Assembly: GCA_002309675.1 (NCBI GenBank)
Contig: DBXX01000007.1
Coordinates: forward strand, 1-43,866
Source: Lachnospiraceae bacterium UBA1201
GTDB lineage: Bacteria; Bacillota; Clostridia; Lachnospirales; Lachnospiraceae
Direction of reading: 5' to 3'
Length of the DNA: 43,866 bases
Shown here: one piece after another, positions 7,938-17,631 of the stretch
Layout: the number at the start of each line of letters is the position of its first letter
How positions within the stretch are numbered: position 1 is the stretch's first letter
Program-made: the position numbers and the translations under genes
Notes under the pieces: generated by a model
What the model was told of the DNA's origin: nothing
The model's database searches: none
What the model saw: the letters and a program-made list of their open reading frames with translations, nothing else

Positions 7938-9230
7938 TTATCTGTTATCGGATATTACATTTACCTTCTCTGCATGTCCTTCCCAAAAATCTTTAGAAGA
8001 AATATAGTAGATTTGATTATTTTTACTCCCGTAGTAGCTCTCTCCAACAGCCGCTTCAAGAAGAATCATGTTCGATCCGTCCACCTTTTGCAAAACCTTA
8101 TCTTCAACCGGATCATAAAGATAATACCAGTATTCGCCATTCATCGCCCATAATGCCAGAATATAATGATCACTCTGTACCAAATGCCCCACGGCAAAAG
8201 GTAAATCACGGATCCTCTGGCCAAAATGATCATACAACACACCTGGTTCATCACCTTCTGAACATTTCACGATATAACCATTGGCAAAATCATATTCTCC
8301 GCCCTCCTGTATAGAAAGAGTTTCTGTCAGATCTGTCAGGTGATCATTCGTTATATCGTAATCGTATACTTTTGTGTGGTTGTGTTGTTTTAAAGCTTTG
8401 TAATACCCCTCCATATCCTCCTGAATATTCGGGAGGGTTTTGTAAGGAACATCCAATCCACCCGTAGTGAAATATAAATGACCATTGTATTCTTTTATGT
8501 TCAGAATCGAAAGATCGTATAAATCATCTTCGCAAAATATCTCTTTGGGATCTCCGCCGGATAATGGAACCATTATGATTACAACTTTACGCCTGTCCAA
8601 AGGTTCTCCCAGCCACCAACTATACTTTCCGTTTTCGTCCACTTTTTCAATCAACTCATTTGAATAAGTGTAACTTCGAAAGTAATGGGTCGCCGTATAT
8701 ATCTCCTCAACAAAGGAAGATGAATAGGGAAATTTCAGTTCAGATATTACACGCCGGTTTTCTCCTCCTAAATCAGCACAGAACAAACTGGGAAAATTGA
8801 AAAAATAGCAATTGTCATTTCGAATGGCTACAGTTTTCCCCCCAAGATCAAATGCCATGCAAAAATCAGAAATCAATTCTCCTGTAATCATATCGAACTG
8901 TGGCGGTTTATGTTCACACCCTGGATCAAAGCAATAGTAACTGCTTTTTCTGGTCAATACATCATAATAATGTAGTGAAACGCGCCCTTGATCCGAATAC
9001 TCCTGAAACAGCGCATATTGTTCAGCGAACGCATTGTGTGAGGCTCCATTAAAAATCACTATGTCCGTTCTGTCACCATATGCATCCAATATTGTCGAAG
9101 AAACTGCATTTTCGGAACACACGTCAAGCGATTCTAGTCCTTTAGTTTCACTAATTGGCTCCTTTTCCTTACAGCCAAATAGGACGAGACAAACTGTCAT
9201 CATGAAGCCGATTCGATATGTTTTATTCAT
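7938..9230 (-). CDS. Lipoprotein of unknown function
   Basis: 430 residues. The N-terminus is a lipoprotein signal peptide (MNKTYRIGFMMTVCLVLFGC) with lipidated Cys20. The mature protein is rich in aromatic and beta-strand segments such as GKYSWWLGEPL, EYNGHLYFTTGG and EYWYYLYDP. This pattern is typical of beta-propeller-like surface lipoproteins of Lachnospiraceae (DUF5050-like). I cannot assign a function. It lies 56 bases downstream of the frameshifted solute-binding lipoprotein and is probably co-transcribed with it. AAAGGAT precedes its ATG. Confidence 0.75.
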   Translation of the reverse strand: MNKTYRIGFMMTVCLVLFGCKEKEPISETKGLESLDVCSENAVSSTILDAYGDRTDIVIFNGASHNAFAEQYALFQEYSDQGRVSLHYYDVLTRKSSYYCFDPGCEHKPPQFDMITGELISDFCMAFDLGGKTVAIRNDNCYFFNFPSLFCADLGGENRRVISELKFPYSSSFVEEIYTATHYFRSYTYSNELIEKVDENGKYSWWLGEPLDRRKVVIIMVPLSGGDPKEIFCEDDLYDLSILNIKEYNGHLYFTTGGLDVPYKTLPNIQEDMEGYYKALKQHNHTKVYDYDITNDHLTDLTETLSIQEGGEYDFANGYIVKCSEGDEPGVLYDHFGQRIRDLPFAVGHLVQSDHYILALWAMNGEYWYYLYDPVEDKVLQKVDGSNMILLEAAVGESYYGSKNNQIYYISSKDFWEGHAEKVNVISDNR

Positions 9231-9286
9231 CTTCTATCCTTTCATCTGAAACAAAAAACTTGATAGCTATGTAGTCTCACTCATAA

Positions 9287-10698
9287 TCAGTCACATTTTT
9301 TCAGATACTCTGTTATCTGAGTATTCAGCTCTTTCAATAGATCCTGATATTCTGGTGTATCCATTAACTTCATTATGGCATTTATATCAAATCCATCATT
9401 TATAACCCATCGTTCCATCTGTAGTTCCCTATCATAGATGCATACCAACATATCCGAAAAAAGCGTCATATATGGATATTGCGAAATCAAGTTCTTCTGC
9501 TCATCCGTAAGAAGAGGCGCGAAGTTCTGAATAGGTCCAATCTCTTCTGTTAACATCAAATCTCTTCTTAACGAGATACCACTCTGCCCATTCATCTCTG
9601 GAAGCATTATCTCCGCAATTTCTGGGTCTGTATAACACGCAGTAAGAATCTCAAGAGCAAGATCCTGTTTCTCACTTTTCTTAGACACCCCATAAGACAT
9701 ATTATAGTTTATATAACACGCCGCCTTGTTCAGCGGAAACTCGGTATATCCTTCTATCTTTATTTTTCCATAGTTTACAAAGGCAAATACTTGCTCATCT
9801 TCGATTTTTCCCAATTGTGGGAGCGCCAGTCGCCCCCTTCGAAGGTCTTCCATCATGCAATTAATCATATCACAATCGTTGTTCATCTCTGAAGCGGTAA
9901 TAAATCGTTGTTCTAACGGATCATATGGAATGCGGTAGAGAAATCTCTGATATTCCATGAAGCTCTCCAGGGCTTCTATTTCCTGTAAAACAATCACCTC
10001 ATCATCTCGATGAAGGCACATGAACAATTCCATAAGTTTAGAATATGACCCATCATAACCATCAAATGCCTTCGCATATCTATCTGCAACGTAAAGATAG
10101 GATGATGCTGAAGTATCCACCGGGCTGATCGTCAAAGGAATAGCGTAGATAACACCACCATAGGAGTTGTATGCCCATTCATAGGGGGTGAAAAAATCTT
10201 TCAAAGGTCTCCCTTCCTCTGTATCTAAATACTCTGTAAGCGGAACATATTTATCCTGAACATAATCAATAGCTTCGGATTGATTCGTGTTCCAGCTACC
10301 AGTAAAAAGAATATCTATCGGTGAATGATCAACTTCATATGCCTCCTGCCATGAAGGTTCCATTCCAGCTGCGTATGCACCTGTTTTTACAAAATTTACC
10401 TCGCAATCATATCCTTTCTCAAATAAAAGACGATTGATTGTTTCACACCCTTTAGAATCTGGAACGCCATAAAAACCCAGTTCCCATGTGATATGATTGG
10501 ACGCAACCATAGTTTCAGCACTCGTTTGTTTTTTCCATCTTCATCGCTGTCAGGTGAGTATTCCAAAGAATTGTTCTCCAAATGGTCTGCAGTTGAAGCC
10601 ACGGTTACTTCAGGAATAGTCGAATCAGAAACTGAACCTTTTCTACATCCCACAAGCGACAAGGCAAGAACCAAATAGGCTATGGCATTCTTTTTCAT
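9287..10698 (-). pseudogene. ABC-type solute-binding lipoprotein, interrupted by a -1 frameshift
   Basis: Two frames together make one family-like protein of about 470 residues. The first begins at ATG 10698 after GGGAGG with a lipoprotein signal (LSLVGC, Cys18) and an acidic linker ending SPDSDEDGK. The second continues as KQTSAETM...NHITWELGFYGVPDSKG and runs to 9287. This continuation resembles extracellular sugar-type solute-binding proteins (a WELGFYG start, GSWNTN, and the segment YVPLTEYLD). The switch falls at plus-strand 10529-10534, a run of six T, read as A AAA AAC on the mRNA. One extra A, or a -1 ribosomal slip at this heptamer, would restore the full protein. It may therefore be a real mutation, a sequencing error, phase variation or programmed frameshifting. 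No ABC permease genes are nearby. Confidence 0.7.
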
Positions 10699-10770
10699 CT
10701 GAATCCTCCCTAAAATGAACGGCGAAATCGAAAACCGACTTCGCCGCCTGTCACGTAATTCTTCCCAATA

Positions 10771-11187
10771 CTACGGGATAGTAACCAAACTAGGAACATA
10801 AAACACGCCTTGTTGATAATATGCATAATGTGTCGATTCGGCACGATAGAAACGATAATGGTCATTCGGAACATCTTTGGGAAAACCACATCCAGTCGAT
10901 CCACTGCTTCCACCATGATACTCCCCGGTCATTCCAACATAATTTCCAGAAACCCCAATATAGTAATACGTAGCCGTCACAGATACAGACGAGTCATTTC
11001 CAGCGCCAGATATCGTCGTATATGCATTTGCATGCTTTTTGTCCTCTCTGATCATGTTGCTCGCTACAACGGGACAGCCTCCAATACTACCTGATTGCAA
11101 GGATGTGTAATCCGCCGCAAAGCAAACTACGATTTGCAAAACCAGAACTGCGACGCAACAAAAAAGTGCCATCATTTTCTTCTTCAT
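10771..11187 (-). CDS. Small secreted protein of unknown function
   Basis: 138 residues with a Sec signal peptide (MKKKMMALFCCVAVLVLQIVVCFA, cleavage after FAA). The mature part is about 114 residues, rich in Tyr, Ser and Gly, with two Cys (GGCPVV and STGCGF) that could form a disulfide. Alternating strands such as SVSVTATYYYIGVSGNYVG suggest a small beta-sandwich. No family is recognised. It has its own consensus promoter upstream and a weak ribosome-binding site (GGGAAG). Confidence 0.7.
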   Translation of the reverse strand: MKKKMMALFCCVAVLVLQIVVCFAADYTSLQSGSIGGCPVVASNMIREDKKHANAYTTISGAGNDSSVSVTATYYYIGVSGNYVGMTGEYHGGSSGSTGCGFPKDVPNDHYRFYRAESTHYAYYQQGVFYVPSLVTIP

Positions 11188-11230
11188 AGTTGAACTTCCC
11201 TAAAAGTAAGCATCTTAAAACCTCGTACAT

Positions 11231-11259
11231 AGTATAGCAGATAATGATCTTTGTTTCAA
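11231..11259 (-). promoter_or_regulatory. Sigma-A-type promoter of the small secreted protein gene
   Basis: On the minus strand, TTGAAA (11254-11259) and TATACT (11231-11236) are 17 bases apart, about 45 bases upstream of ATG 11187. The remaining intergenic bases up to 11324 show nothing else clear. Confidence 0.75.
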
Positions 11260-11324
11260 GACTGAAATAAGAAGCAGCGACATTTTCGTGGCCCTACAAA
11301 TTTCCTTCCACCATTTTCTCAGGT

Positions 11325-12083
11325 TTACTGCTTGCCGATCGTCAGTCCCGCGGTTCCGCTCGCAAAGGAAAGATCGACATAGTAGCCATCTGCATTATAG
11401 GCCGTATAAGTGTAGATGACCACGCCGTACGTAGTTTCATCCTGTTCTTCCGCATCGACCGTAAAACCCCGTTCCTTCAATTTCGATGCGTACGCTTTGA
11501 TCTTATCGACCTCTACATTCACGAAAGCTACCGTAAATTCATCCTCAGAAGTATTCGCGGCCAGAAGCGGGAAGTCCGGCTTCGGGACCATCCGGGTGAA
11601 CGCATTGTCCGGCCAGTTTCCTCCATACTGGGCAATGTCTCCATCCCCAGTCTTCGCAGTCCACGTGCCGTCGGAATTCTGCACAAAGCTCGTACCATCG
11701 CCGCCCTTTATGCTCATATGCCCATCGCCGTCAAACGAAACGTCGTATCCTTCGGCTTTCGCTGCGGCGATGATCTCCTGTCTGGCCGATGCATCCAAAT
11801 TCCCCCATACAGTTCCTGTAGAGCCGTTGCCAGCCAGGATCGAAGAGAAATCGGGCATGGCTGCCGCAGTCTGTCCGGGAGTTACCTCAGGCAGGCCCTC
11901 TGTGCTGTCATTCTCCGCGTGTTTTGTCGTCTCCGCACCCGGATCCACTCGCGTAAGCGGCGGATCGTCGTCTACCGTCGCCGCCGTAGTATTTCCGCCT
12001 TTGTCGGCGCCGCCGTTGCAGGCGGTTAGTGCCAGCATGGTCGCAAGCAGGCCTGCCGATATAGAATACCTTATCTTCTTCAT
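11325..12083 (-). CDS. Lipoprotein, last gene of the AAA+/transglutaminase operon
   Basis: 252 residues. The signal peptide ends in the lipobox LTAC (Cys22). A low-complexity acidic Thr/Asp linker (about 23-75) follows. The globular part contains SARQEIIAAAKAEGYDVSF and MSIKGGDGTSFVQNSDGTW, with a C-terminal alpha/beta stretch (VNVEVDKIKAYASKLKERGF) reminiscent of small secreted lipoproteins of Firmicutes. No enzymatic motif is seen. It begins 21 bases after the previous gene and is the last of nine closely spaced minus-strand genes. No clear terminator is seen after it. Confidence 0.75.
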   Translation of the reverse strand: MKKIRYSISAGLLATMLALTACNGGADKGGNTTAATVDDDPPLTRVDPGAETTKHAENDSTEGLPEVTPGQTAAAMPDFSSILAGNGSTGTVWGNLDASARQEIIAAAKAEGYDVSFDGDGHMSIKGGDGTSFVQNSDGTWTAKTGDGDIAQYGGNWPDNAFTRMVPKPDFPLLAANTSEDEFTVAFVNVEVDKIKAYASKLKERGFTVDAEEQDETTYGVVIYTYTAYNADGYYVDLSFASGTAGLTIGKQ

Positions 12084-12104
12084 ATATCTTTCCTCATCCT
12101 TATA

Positions 12105-13487
12105 TCATCTGGTGAAATCGATCGTGATCACCGGCCGTGCATCCAGCGGCGCGAAAACCGTGCCGGGATCCTGCGGGAAGTCATTGACGTCATCCACCTG
12201 CGTCTTCACTTCTCCTTTTTGCTCGACGCGAGAGGAAGAGATTATGGTCATCTTCGAAAGGTCGAAGGCATTGACCTTTATCTCAGTATAACCGACGGCG
12301 CCGAGAGCGGCCGCTGAGTCATCCCTCCAGGCCATAAGTCGGTTGAGCATAAAGGAGGGCTCATCCTTTGCCACTGCGAACGAACCTCCCACATTCACCT
12401 TACCGGCCGTCTCGCTCACGGTCAGTTGCAATGTTCCCTCCATCGACCGCCGCAGAACCGACACGGTCTGGGCTTCATCCTGGATCTTATGGTATGCGCC
12501 GTATGAATATAGAACGCTCTTCAGCTGGCTAAATCCCGACGTGTCCTCCAAATGGGTCTCTAACGGGGAAATGTCCTCCTTATCGACCTCCAAAGAGAGC
12601 GTCCCGCTATATTCGCCGGCCATTCCCGCGCTGCTGTTTACGAGTTCGCCTTTTACCGTCAACCGCATGGTATTCCCCGGGATGTCCCAGATCGTACACT
12701 CGTACTTCTGCGTAGTCTGCGGGAATTTGATCTTCCAAACGTTCTTGCTGTCATTCTTCTCAGCCCGAGCGACCGCCTTACGGCTGCAGGCCGCGTAGAA
12801 ATCATTGACCACGGCGAGGTTCTGCTCCACTCCGGCTAAAAAGTCCTCAAACTGTTTTTCTCCGTCCTTTAAGCCCTTCACGGTGATCGCGGTCGAAACG
12901 GCCTGACCGAGCACGGGAACCGCTTTCGCCCCCGCCTTCGTGACCTTTCCGACGGCTCTTCCCGCCTTCAGCGAAACCTCCATCGATTTTTCCGCGGCCA
13001 TCTGCGCTGCGTTGATGCTGTTCGATGTCACTGCCGATATCACGTCATCCTTCGCGAAATACGCGTAGATGTCTCCGGCGGAAACCGGCACACCGGGGAT
13101 CGATATCATGGAGAGCAACGCTTCCAGGCTCTGCTCCCCCCACATGCCCGTGGCGCGGTTTTGCAGCTGATGTGCGAGCTGGTTGATCACGGCGACTCGT
13201 TCGACTGTCAGGTCTTTCTCGGTCAATGTCTCGCGGATGATCTCATTCAGTTCTTTCATGCTCAGACCGAACTCACCCGACAGTTCGCCTACAAACGTCA
13301 TGTCTCCGAGCTTCAGTTCCACGGGATGCTTCTCCATCCCGCCCGTTTTCTGCGTGATACGGTCATAGTCGATGCCGAAGATGATGTCAGAACGGTCCGT
13401 CTCGACATCCGCGAAGGCCGAGAATGCGAACAACAGGGAAACCGTAAATACCAAAAGGATCGGAAGTATCTTCTTTATCTTCTTCAT
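12105..13487 (-). CDS. Secreted protein of the AAA+/transglutaminase operon
   Basis: 460 residues with a Sec signal peptide (MKKIKKILPILLVFTVSLLFAFSAFA) cleaved before DVETDRS. The first half is helical (LKLGDMTFVGELSGEFG, then helices rich in Ala and Lys around AGRAVGKVTKAGAKAVPVLG). The second half looks beta-rich (TMRLTVKGELVNSSAGMAGEYSGTLSLEV). No known catalytic motif is seen. The ATG overlaps the stop of the upstream lipoprotein gene (ATGA at 13487-13484), so translation is probably coupled. The Ala/Gly helical segment could be membrane-active, but that is speculation. Confidence 0.75.
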   Translation of the reverse strand: MKKIKKILPILLVFTVSLLFAFSAFADVETDRSDIIFGIDYDRITQKTGGMEKHPVELKLGDMTFVGELSGEFGLSMKELNEIIRETLTEKDLTVERVAVINQLAHQLQNRATGMWGEQSLEALLSMISIPGVPVSAGDIYAYFAKDDVISAVTSNSINAAQMAAEKSMEVSLKAGRAVGKVTKAGAKAVPVLGQAVSTAITVKGLKDGEKQFEDFLAGVEQNLAVVNDFYAACSRKAVARAEKNDSKNVWKIKFPQTTQKYECTIWDIPGNTMRLTVKGELVNSSAGMAGEYSGTLSLEVDKEDISPLETHLEDTSGFSQLKSVLYSYGAYHKIQDEAQTVSVLRRSMEGTLQLTVSETAGKVNVGGSFAVAKDEPSFMLNRLMAWRDDSAAALGAVGYTEIKVNAFDLSKMTIISSSRVEQKGEVKTQVDDVNDFPQDPGTVFAPLDARPVITIDFTR

Positions 13488-14410
13488 GGCTCCACCTCCA
13501 TTCCCTCACCGGCTCTCAAAAACGAGCGGCGCAGTTCGAGTAAGCGTTCCTCTTCGGGAAATATAGCCAGACCTTCGTCGACGTAACTTCCAGTCAGAGG
13601 CAGGTCCTGCGCAAGCAAAGCGCAGGCTGCGGCATTGCTCCAGACATCGGCCGAAAAAGGATCGGCCTTCAGCGCCAGGCGCGCATACTCCAGCGCCTTC
13701 GCATAATCTCCTGCATCTACGCTTTCGGAAGAAAGCCCCAGCAGGTAGTCCGTATTGAACAGGTAACGGTCCCAGTCGCGGCCCGTCAGTTTCGGCTTGT
13801 ACGCCCTGTATATTTCCTCTTCGAGGTCGCGCAAACGATCCCGCAACGCGTACTGATCCGCGACCTCCATCTTTTTCAGGTAATAGAAATCCAAGCCCTC
13901 GTCAGGAAACGACGGCATTATGGATGCTATTGAATAGGGTTTGATGCTTTCGTCATATTTGCCCTGGATCTCGAGCAAAAGCCCTTCAAAATAACTCGGA
14001 TACGGGGAAGCGTAGTTGATCTCGGCGATCGTATCCCAGCCGGAGTACCGGCTGTCCGACGTGAAGTTCGCGAGCGTGTCGCCCTCGCCCTTCAGCCACA
14101 GGATGTACTCGACCGCGTAGCGCAGCGCGCTCGTCGAAGCACCGGCAAAGGAATAGTAATACTCGCCGGTGGCCTGCAGGCCCAGCTGCGTGGTCTTATC
14201 TCCGCGCTCTTTGATGCTGCTCATGAGAGCAATGAAATCATCACACGAGGTCGCGCTTACCGAGTCCTCATTGCCCCCGCTTCCGCTTAAGGTGCCCGCC
14301 TCCGATGCGCCGGCCGGCGTAGCGTCCGGCGTATCGGGTTCTTTTTTGCACGCGCACAAAGAACATACAAGTATCAAAATCAACAATACGGAAAGCCATC
14401 GTTTTTGCAT
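13484..14410 (-). CDS. TPR-like lipoprotein of the AAA+/transglutaminase operon
   Basis: Start at ATG 14410 after AAGGAGG; 308 residues. The lipoprotein signal ends LVCSLCAC (lipidated Cys21). A Ser/Gly/Ala linker follows, then a helical domain with tetratricopeptide-like features: paired helices with AKALEYARLALKADPFSADVWSNAAACAL and YVDEGLAIFPEEERLLELR (about residues 230-295). TPR domains act as protein-protein scaffolds, so it may hold partners of the operon at the membrane outer face. Its stop overlaps the next gene's start by four bases. It starts 41 bases after the transglutaminase gene. Confidence 0.75.
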   Translation of the reverse strand: MQKRWLSVLLILILVCSLCACKKEPDTPDATPAGASEAGTLSGSGGNEDSVSATSCDDFIALMSSIKERGDKTTQLGLQATGEYYYSFAGASTSALRYAVEYILWLKGEGDTLANFTSDSRYSGWDTIAEINYASPYPSYFEGLLLEIQGKYDESIKPYSIASIMPSFPDEGLDFYYLKKMEVADQYALRDRLRDLEEEIYRAYKPKLTGRDWDRYLFNTDYLLGLSSESVDAGDYAKALEYARLALKADPFSADVWSNAAACALLAQDLPLTGSYVDEGLAIFPEEERLLELRRSFLRAGEGMEVEP

Positions 14411-14451
14411 GATGTTCCTCCTTTTCGGTGGATAAGCACCCCGGATCTGTT

Positions 14452-17400
14452 TCACGCTCGTTTATCGGAATTGTCTTTTGCTTGGATGAAATCCTTCTCT
14501 ACTTTGACTTCTGAAAACAAGTCATAGTTGTACGTCACGTTATTTCCTTCACTATCGAGGATCTGGGCGCAAATCTTGTAATCGCCTATGGTTCCCAGCG
14601 TGTATGAGAACCCACTATCCGCGTCTTTATCGTCACAGTATACTTCAAGTGTATGCCCGTCTGCTAAAGAACCATCGGAAATGCTCCACTGCATTCGCTT
14701 CATGCGCCACAGCGTGGTATCATCGCCGTAATCGCCGTATACGATGATTTCAAGCTGTCTGGCTTCAACGACATATCGTGCATCGTATGTATAGATCGCA
14801 TACTGATCTGTGACATCATGTCCGGATCTGTCAGTGATCTGAATCGCGCCACTCGGCACTTCGAAATAGTAGTCTCCGACGCGTTCGAGTATCTCCTCGT
14901 CCGTCACAACGATCGGTTTCATATCAAGCTTATCGCCGGGACGAAGTCTACCTTCATACAAGTGTCCTTGCAGAGACAGCGGCTCGCCTTTCTTTCCGTC
15001 GTACACCTTCTTATATCGGTCGTACACGATCGTGATCGACAATTGCTCATCTTCCTCTTGATTGAGGGACGGATCATAAATGGGATCGCCGCCACTACCC
15101 TCTTCATATTTGGGCTGTCCGGTCACCTCGACAGGCATCCAGCCGGAACCGTCAACGTATACCTCGACCCAGGCATGTCCGCAGTTTGTCGTCATGGTCG
15201 TCCATCTTCCGGGCGTACCTTGCTCTGCGAACCCTACAACAAATCTGGCAGGGATCCCATACGTACGATACATAAGGGTCGCAGCTGAAGCATAATGCTG
15301 GCAAATGCCTTTCTTTTCCTTCGTCAGGAAGTATATTACCATATCCTCATTTGCGGGGAAATTAAAATCGAAGGAATAATCCGCCGCATTCTTAATATAT
15401 TCGGCGATATCCTCGATCAGGTGCGCATTGCCCTGATACAGCCCGGCTTCTGAGCCGAGTTCCTCTAATGTCTTCCTCACCTTTTCAGGAACATCCATAT
15501 AGGTAGAGTGTACATATTCCCTGTATTCCTTCTCACGCGGATCGGAGGAAGCCGGATGCGCTGTAGTATCCCAGTCAAAGTATGTTTCATAGGTGAACAG
15601 CTTGGAGTCCTCACTCTTCTCCATGTCCGTCGTCATGAAATACGGGTAGACCATATGCTCGATGTAAAGATCCGTCACTCTCACGATATCGCGGTTGCCT
15701 GTTCCGTTTTCCATGATCGCATTTCCCATAAGGTACTCACTCCAAGGGTTATAGGCATCCCCACCCTCGGCCTTAACGAATCCGCCTCCGGTATATTTTC
15801 CATAGGAATACATCTTAAAATAATAGAAACGGTTGCTGAAGGCATAGAAGGAAAATATCTTTTTCGGTTGACCGCTTTGAAAAGCGAAATTGGGACTGTA
15901 GGATGATATCGGCTTAGTGGAGCCACTGTCTGAAGACGACTGATTGTCGCTGTCATCCTTTGTTTCATCGCCGCCTTCGGTCGTTTCCTCGCCGCCGTCT
16001 TTTGTCGACTCACCGCCGCCTTCGGTCGTTTCCTCGCCGCCGTCTTTTGTCGACTCACCGCCATCGGCTTCGGTTGATCCTCCACCGCCGTCTTCGGTCG
16101 ATTCCCCGTCGGCTCCGTCTTCGGTCGATCCTCCACCGCCGTCTTCGGTTGATTCCCCGCCGGCTCCGTCTTCGGTCGATCCCTCACCCGGTATCGTTGA
16201 TTCGGCAGTGGGGTCAATAATCGCTATGTCCGATGCAGTTTCATCATAAACGTAGACCGTTGAATCGGCCGTAGGATCGAACGCTATAGCATCGGGGTCG
16301 GTCGAATCATCCGCTCCCGGCAGTATATATTTTTTCTCGGAGATACCCGGAAGCTCGACCATTTCTCCTTCTTCGCCTTCAGAGCCTTCAGAGCCTCTGT
16401 TATCTTCCTCTCCCCCGTCACCGTAACCTATGTACGGGCTTTCTACGTCCGTACCCGGCTCGTCGACGCGCAACATCACCTTAAGAGTGCCGGTCTGCAA
16501 TTCGATATCATAGTACCCGGACACGTCTCCAAAACGGTCGTTGTGGATCGATACATCGCCGAAATCGTTCGGAATGATATCCGGTTCTATGAGCCATCCG
16601 ATACATTCTGCGGACAATGTATCGCTCTCCGCGATACCGTCCCTGCCGATCGTATAATTCGGGTTTGTCAGCGGTGTGCCGTCATACCACTTTTTCGCGG
16701 ATCCGCTGGTGAGAAGGAGTCTCCGGGGAGTCATTTCCAGCTCACCGTCTTTATATACGATCCTATACTGATAGTCGACCGAATTACCGTCTTCATCCTT
16801 AATGCCGCCGCTTACGATCCTGTTGGTGGCATGCCACGTATCGGCATTTACGGCTTTGCAGTGAAACTCTGCCGTATGTCCGGACTTAAGTGCTCCGGAA
16901 GCAATGCGCCACTCATCGTAATCCAAAAAGGCCTTGGGATCTCCGTCATACATCATGGAACGGGTTCCCGCAGCGATCGTGATGTCCACACGATCGTCCC
17001 GAATCTCAGCGGTCTCACTCGGAATAGAATAGCAGTTCGTCGCGTCCGAACCATCGGCGTGAACGATCTGCAGATCCTCCAGGTGATAGGTCAGGCGATA
17101 GGCAGAATCCGTCTCATCGATCTGAACTCTCACATTCCGGATCCGGTCGTCATATTCCAGCCCGCTGATCTCGTAATCATTTTCCGTAACTTTTCCGGTA
17201 TGCGGATCATCATAAACAGAGATCGGCTCCAGGTGGATGTTCAACTGCTTAGGAACGATCTCAAACTTTCCGGTGCTTACTCTTTTTACACCTATCGCCG
17301 AAACCATACTGGCCCGGACTTCATATTCGCCCGGCAGTACAGGCACTTCCTCGCTCCATTCGGAGCCCTTGATCCCCACGTTCCTGTACTCGTACGTCGT

Positions 17401-17607
17401 TTCTCCGATCGTAGTGAAATACGCTTTCGGGCTGGGTTTATTCCCGTATACCACAGAGCCGCATTTCAAAGGCCGGTACTGAAAGCCGATGCAAAAGAAA
17501 AATACCAACAAAACAGGCACTATGATCGCTAAAACGATAACGACCCGTTTTACTACTTTCAGAACGCGTGCCAGCCGCTTCATCTTCTCTTCATACTCTG
17601 TATACAT
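14452..17607 (-). CDS. Membrane-anchored transglutaminase-like protein with MBG-type repeats
   Basis: 1051 residues; AAAAGGAGG precedes ATG 17607. An N-terminal membrane helix (about 18-42) leaves the rest outside. MBG/YDG-like beta domains (about 60-375), marked by SGSAKKWYDGTPLTN-type motifs, are followed by an acidic Gly/Ser/Thr/Glu low-complexity stalk (about 470-560). A transglutaminase-like domain follows: Cys769 in GICQHYASAA and His811 in GHAWVEVYVDG, with Glu827 (PVEVT) where many relatives have Asp. Two further MBG-like domains end the protein. Such enzymes cross-link or cleave amide bonds between peptides in envelope proteins. It shares its MBG repeats with the upstream neighbour, suggesting a joint surface structure. 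Confidence 0.88.
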   Translation of the reverse strand: MYTEYEEKMKRLARVLKVVKRVVIVLAIIVPVLLVFFFCIGFQYRPLKCGSVVYGNKPSPKAYFTTIGETTYEYRNVGIKGSEWSEEVPVLPGEYEVRASMVSAIGVKRVSTGKFEIVPKQLNIHLEPISVYDDPHTGKVTENDYEISGLEYDDRIRNVRVQIDETDSAYRLTYHLEDLQIVHADGSDATNCYSIPSETAEIRDDRVDITIAAGTRSMMYDGDPKAFLDYDEWRIASGALKSGHTAEFHCKAVNADTWHATNRIVSGGIKDEDGNSVDYQYRIVYKDGELEMTPRRLLLTSGSAKKWYDGTPLTNPNYTIGRDGIAESDTLSAECIGWLIEPDIIPNDFGDVSIHNDRFGDVSGYYDIELQTGTLKVMLRVDEPGTDVESPYIGYGDGGEEDNRGSEGSEGEEGEMVELPGISEKKYILPGADDSTDPDAIAFDPTADSTVYVYDETASDIAIIDPTAESTIPGEGSTEDGAGGESTEDGGGGSTEDGADGESTEDGGGGSTEADGGESTKDGGEETTEGGGESTKDGGEETTEGGDETKDDSDNQSSSDSGSTKPISSYSPNFAFQSGQPKKIFSFYAFSNRFYYFKMYSYGKYTGGGFVKAEGGDAYNPWSEYLMGNAIMENGTGNRDIVRVTDLYIEHMVYPYFMTTDMEKSEDSKLFTYETYFDWDTTAHPASSDPREKEYREYVHSTYMDVPEKVRKTLEELGSEAGLYQGNAHLIEDIAEYIKNAADYSFDFNFPANEDMVIYFLTKEKKGICQHYASAATLMYRTYGIPARFVVGFAEQGTPGRWTTMTTNCGHAWVEVYVDGSGWMPVEVTGQPKYEEGSGGDPIYDPSLNQEEDEQLSITIVYDRYKKVYDGKKGEPLSLQGHLYEGRLRPGDKLDMKPIVVTDEEILERVGDYYFEVPSGAIQITDRSGHDVTDQYAIYTYDARYVVEARQLEIIVYGDYGDDTTLWRMKRMQWSISDGSLADGHTLEVYCDDKDADSGFSYTLGTIGDYKICAQILDSEGNNVTYNYDLFSEVKVEKDFIQAKDNSDKRA
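15965..16195 (-). repeat. Low-complexity coding repeat in the transglutaminase stalk
   Basis: Tandem short units encode STEDGGGG / STKDGGEETTEGG-like peptides. DNA units of about 18 to 45 bases recur with few changes, for example tcttcggtcga(t/c) blocks. Slippage is likely to vary its length between strains. Confidence 0.85.
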
Positions 17608-17631
17608 GCCTGCCTCCTTTTCTCGTTTTTA

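Noticed and set aside
15944..16249. Pro/Ser-rich plus-strand frame
   Set aside because: It is the antisense of the Gly/Ser/Thr/Glu stalk repeats of the transglutaminase gene.
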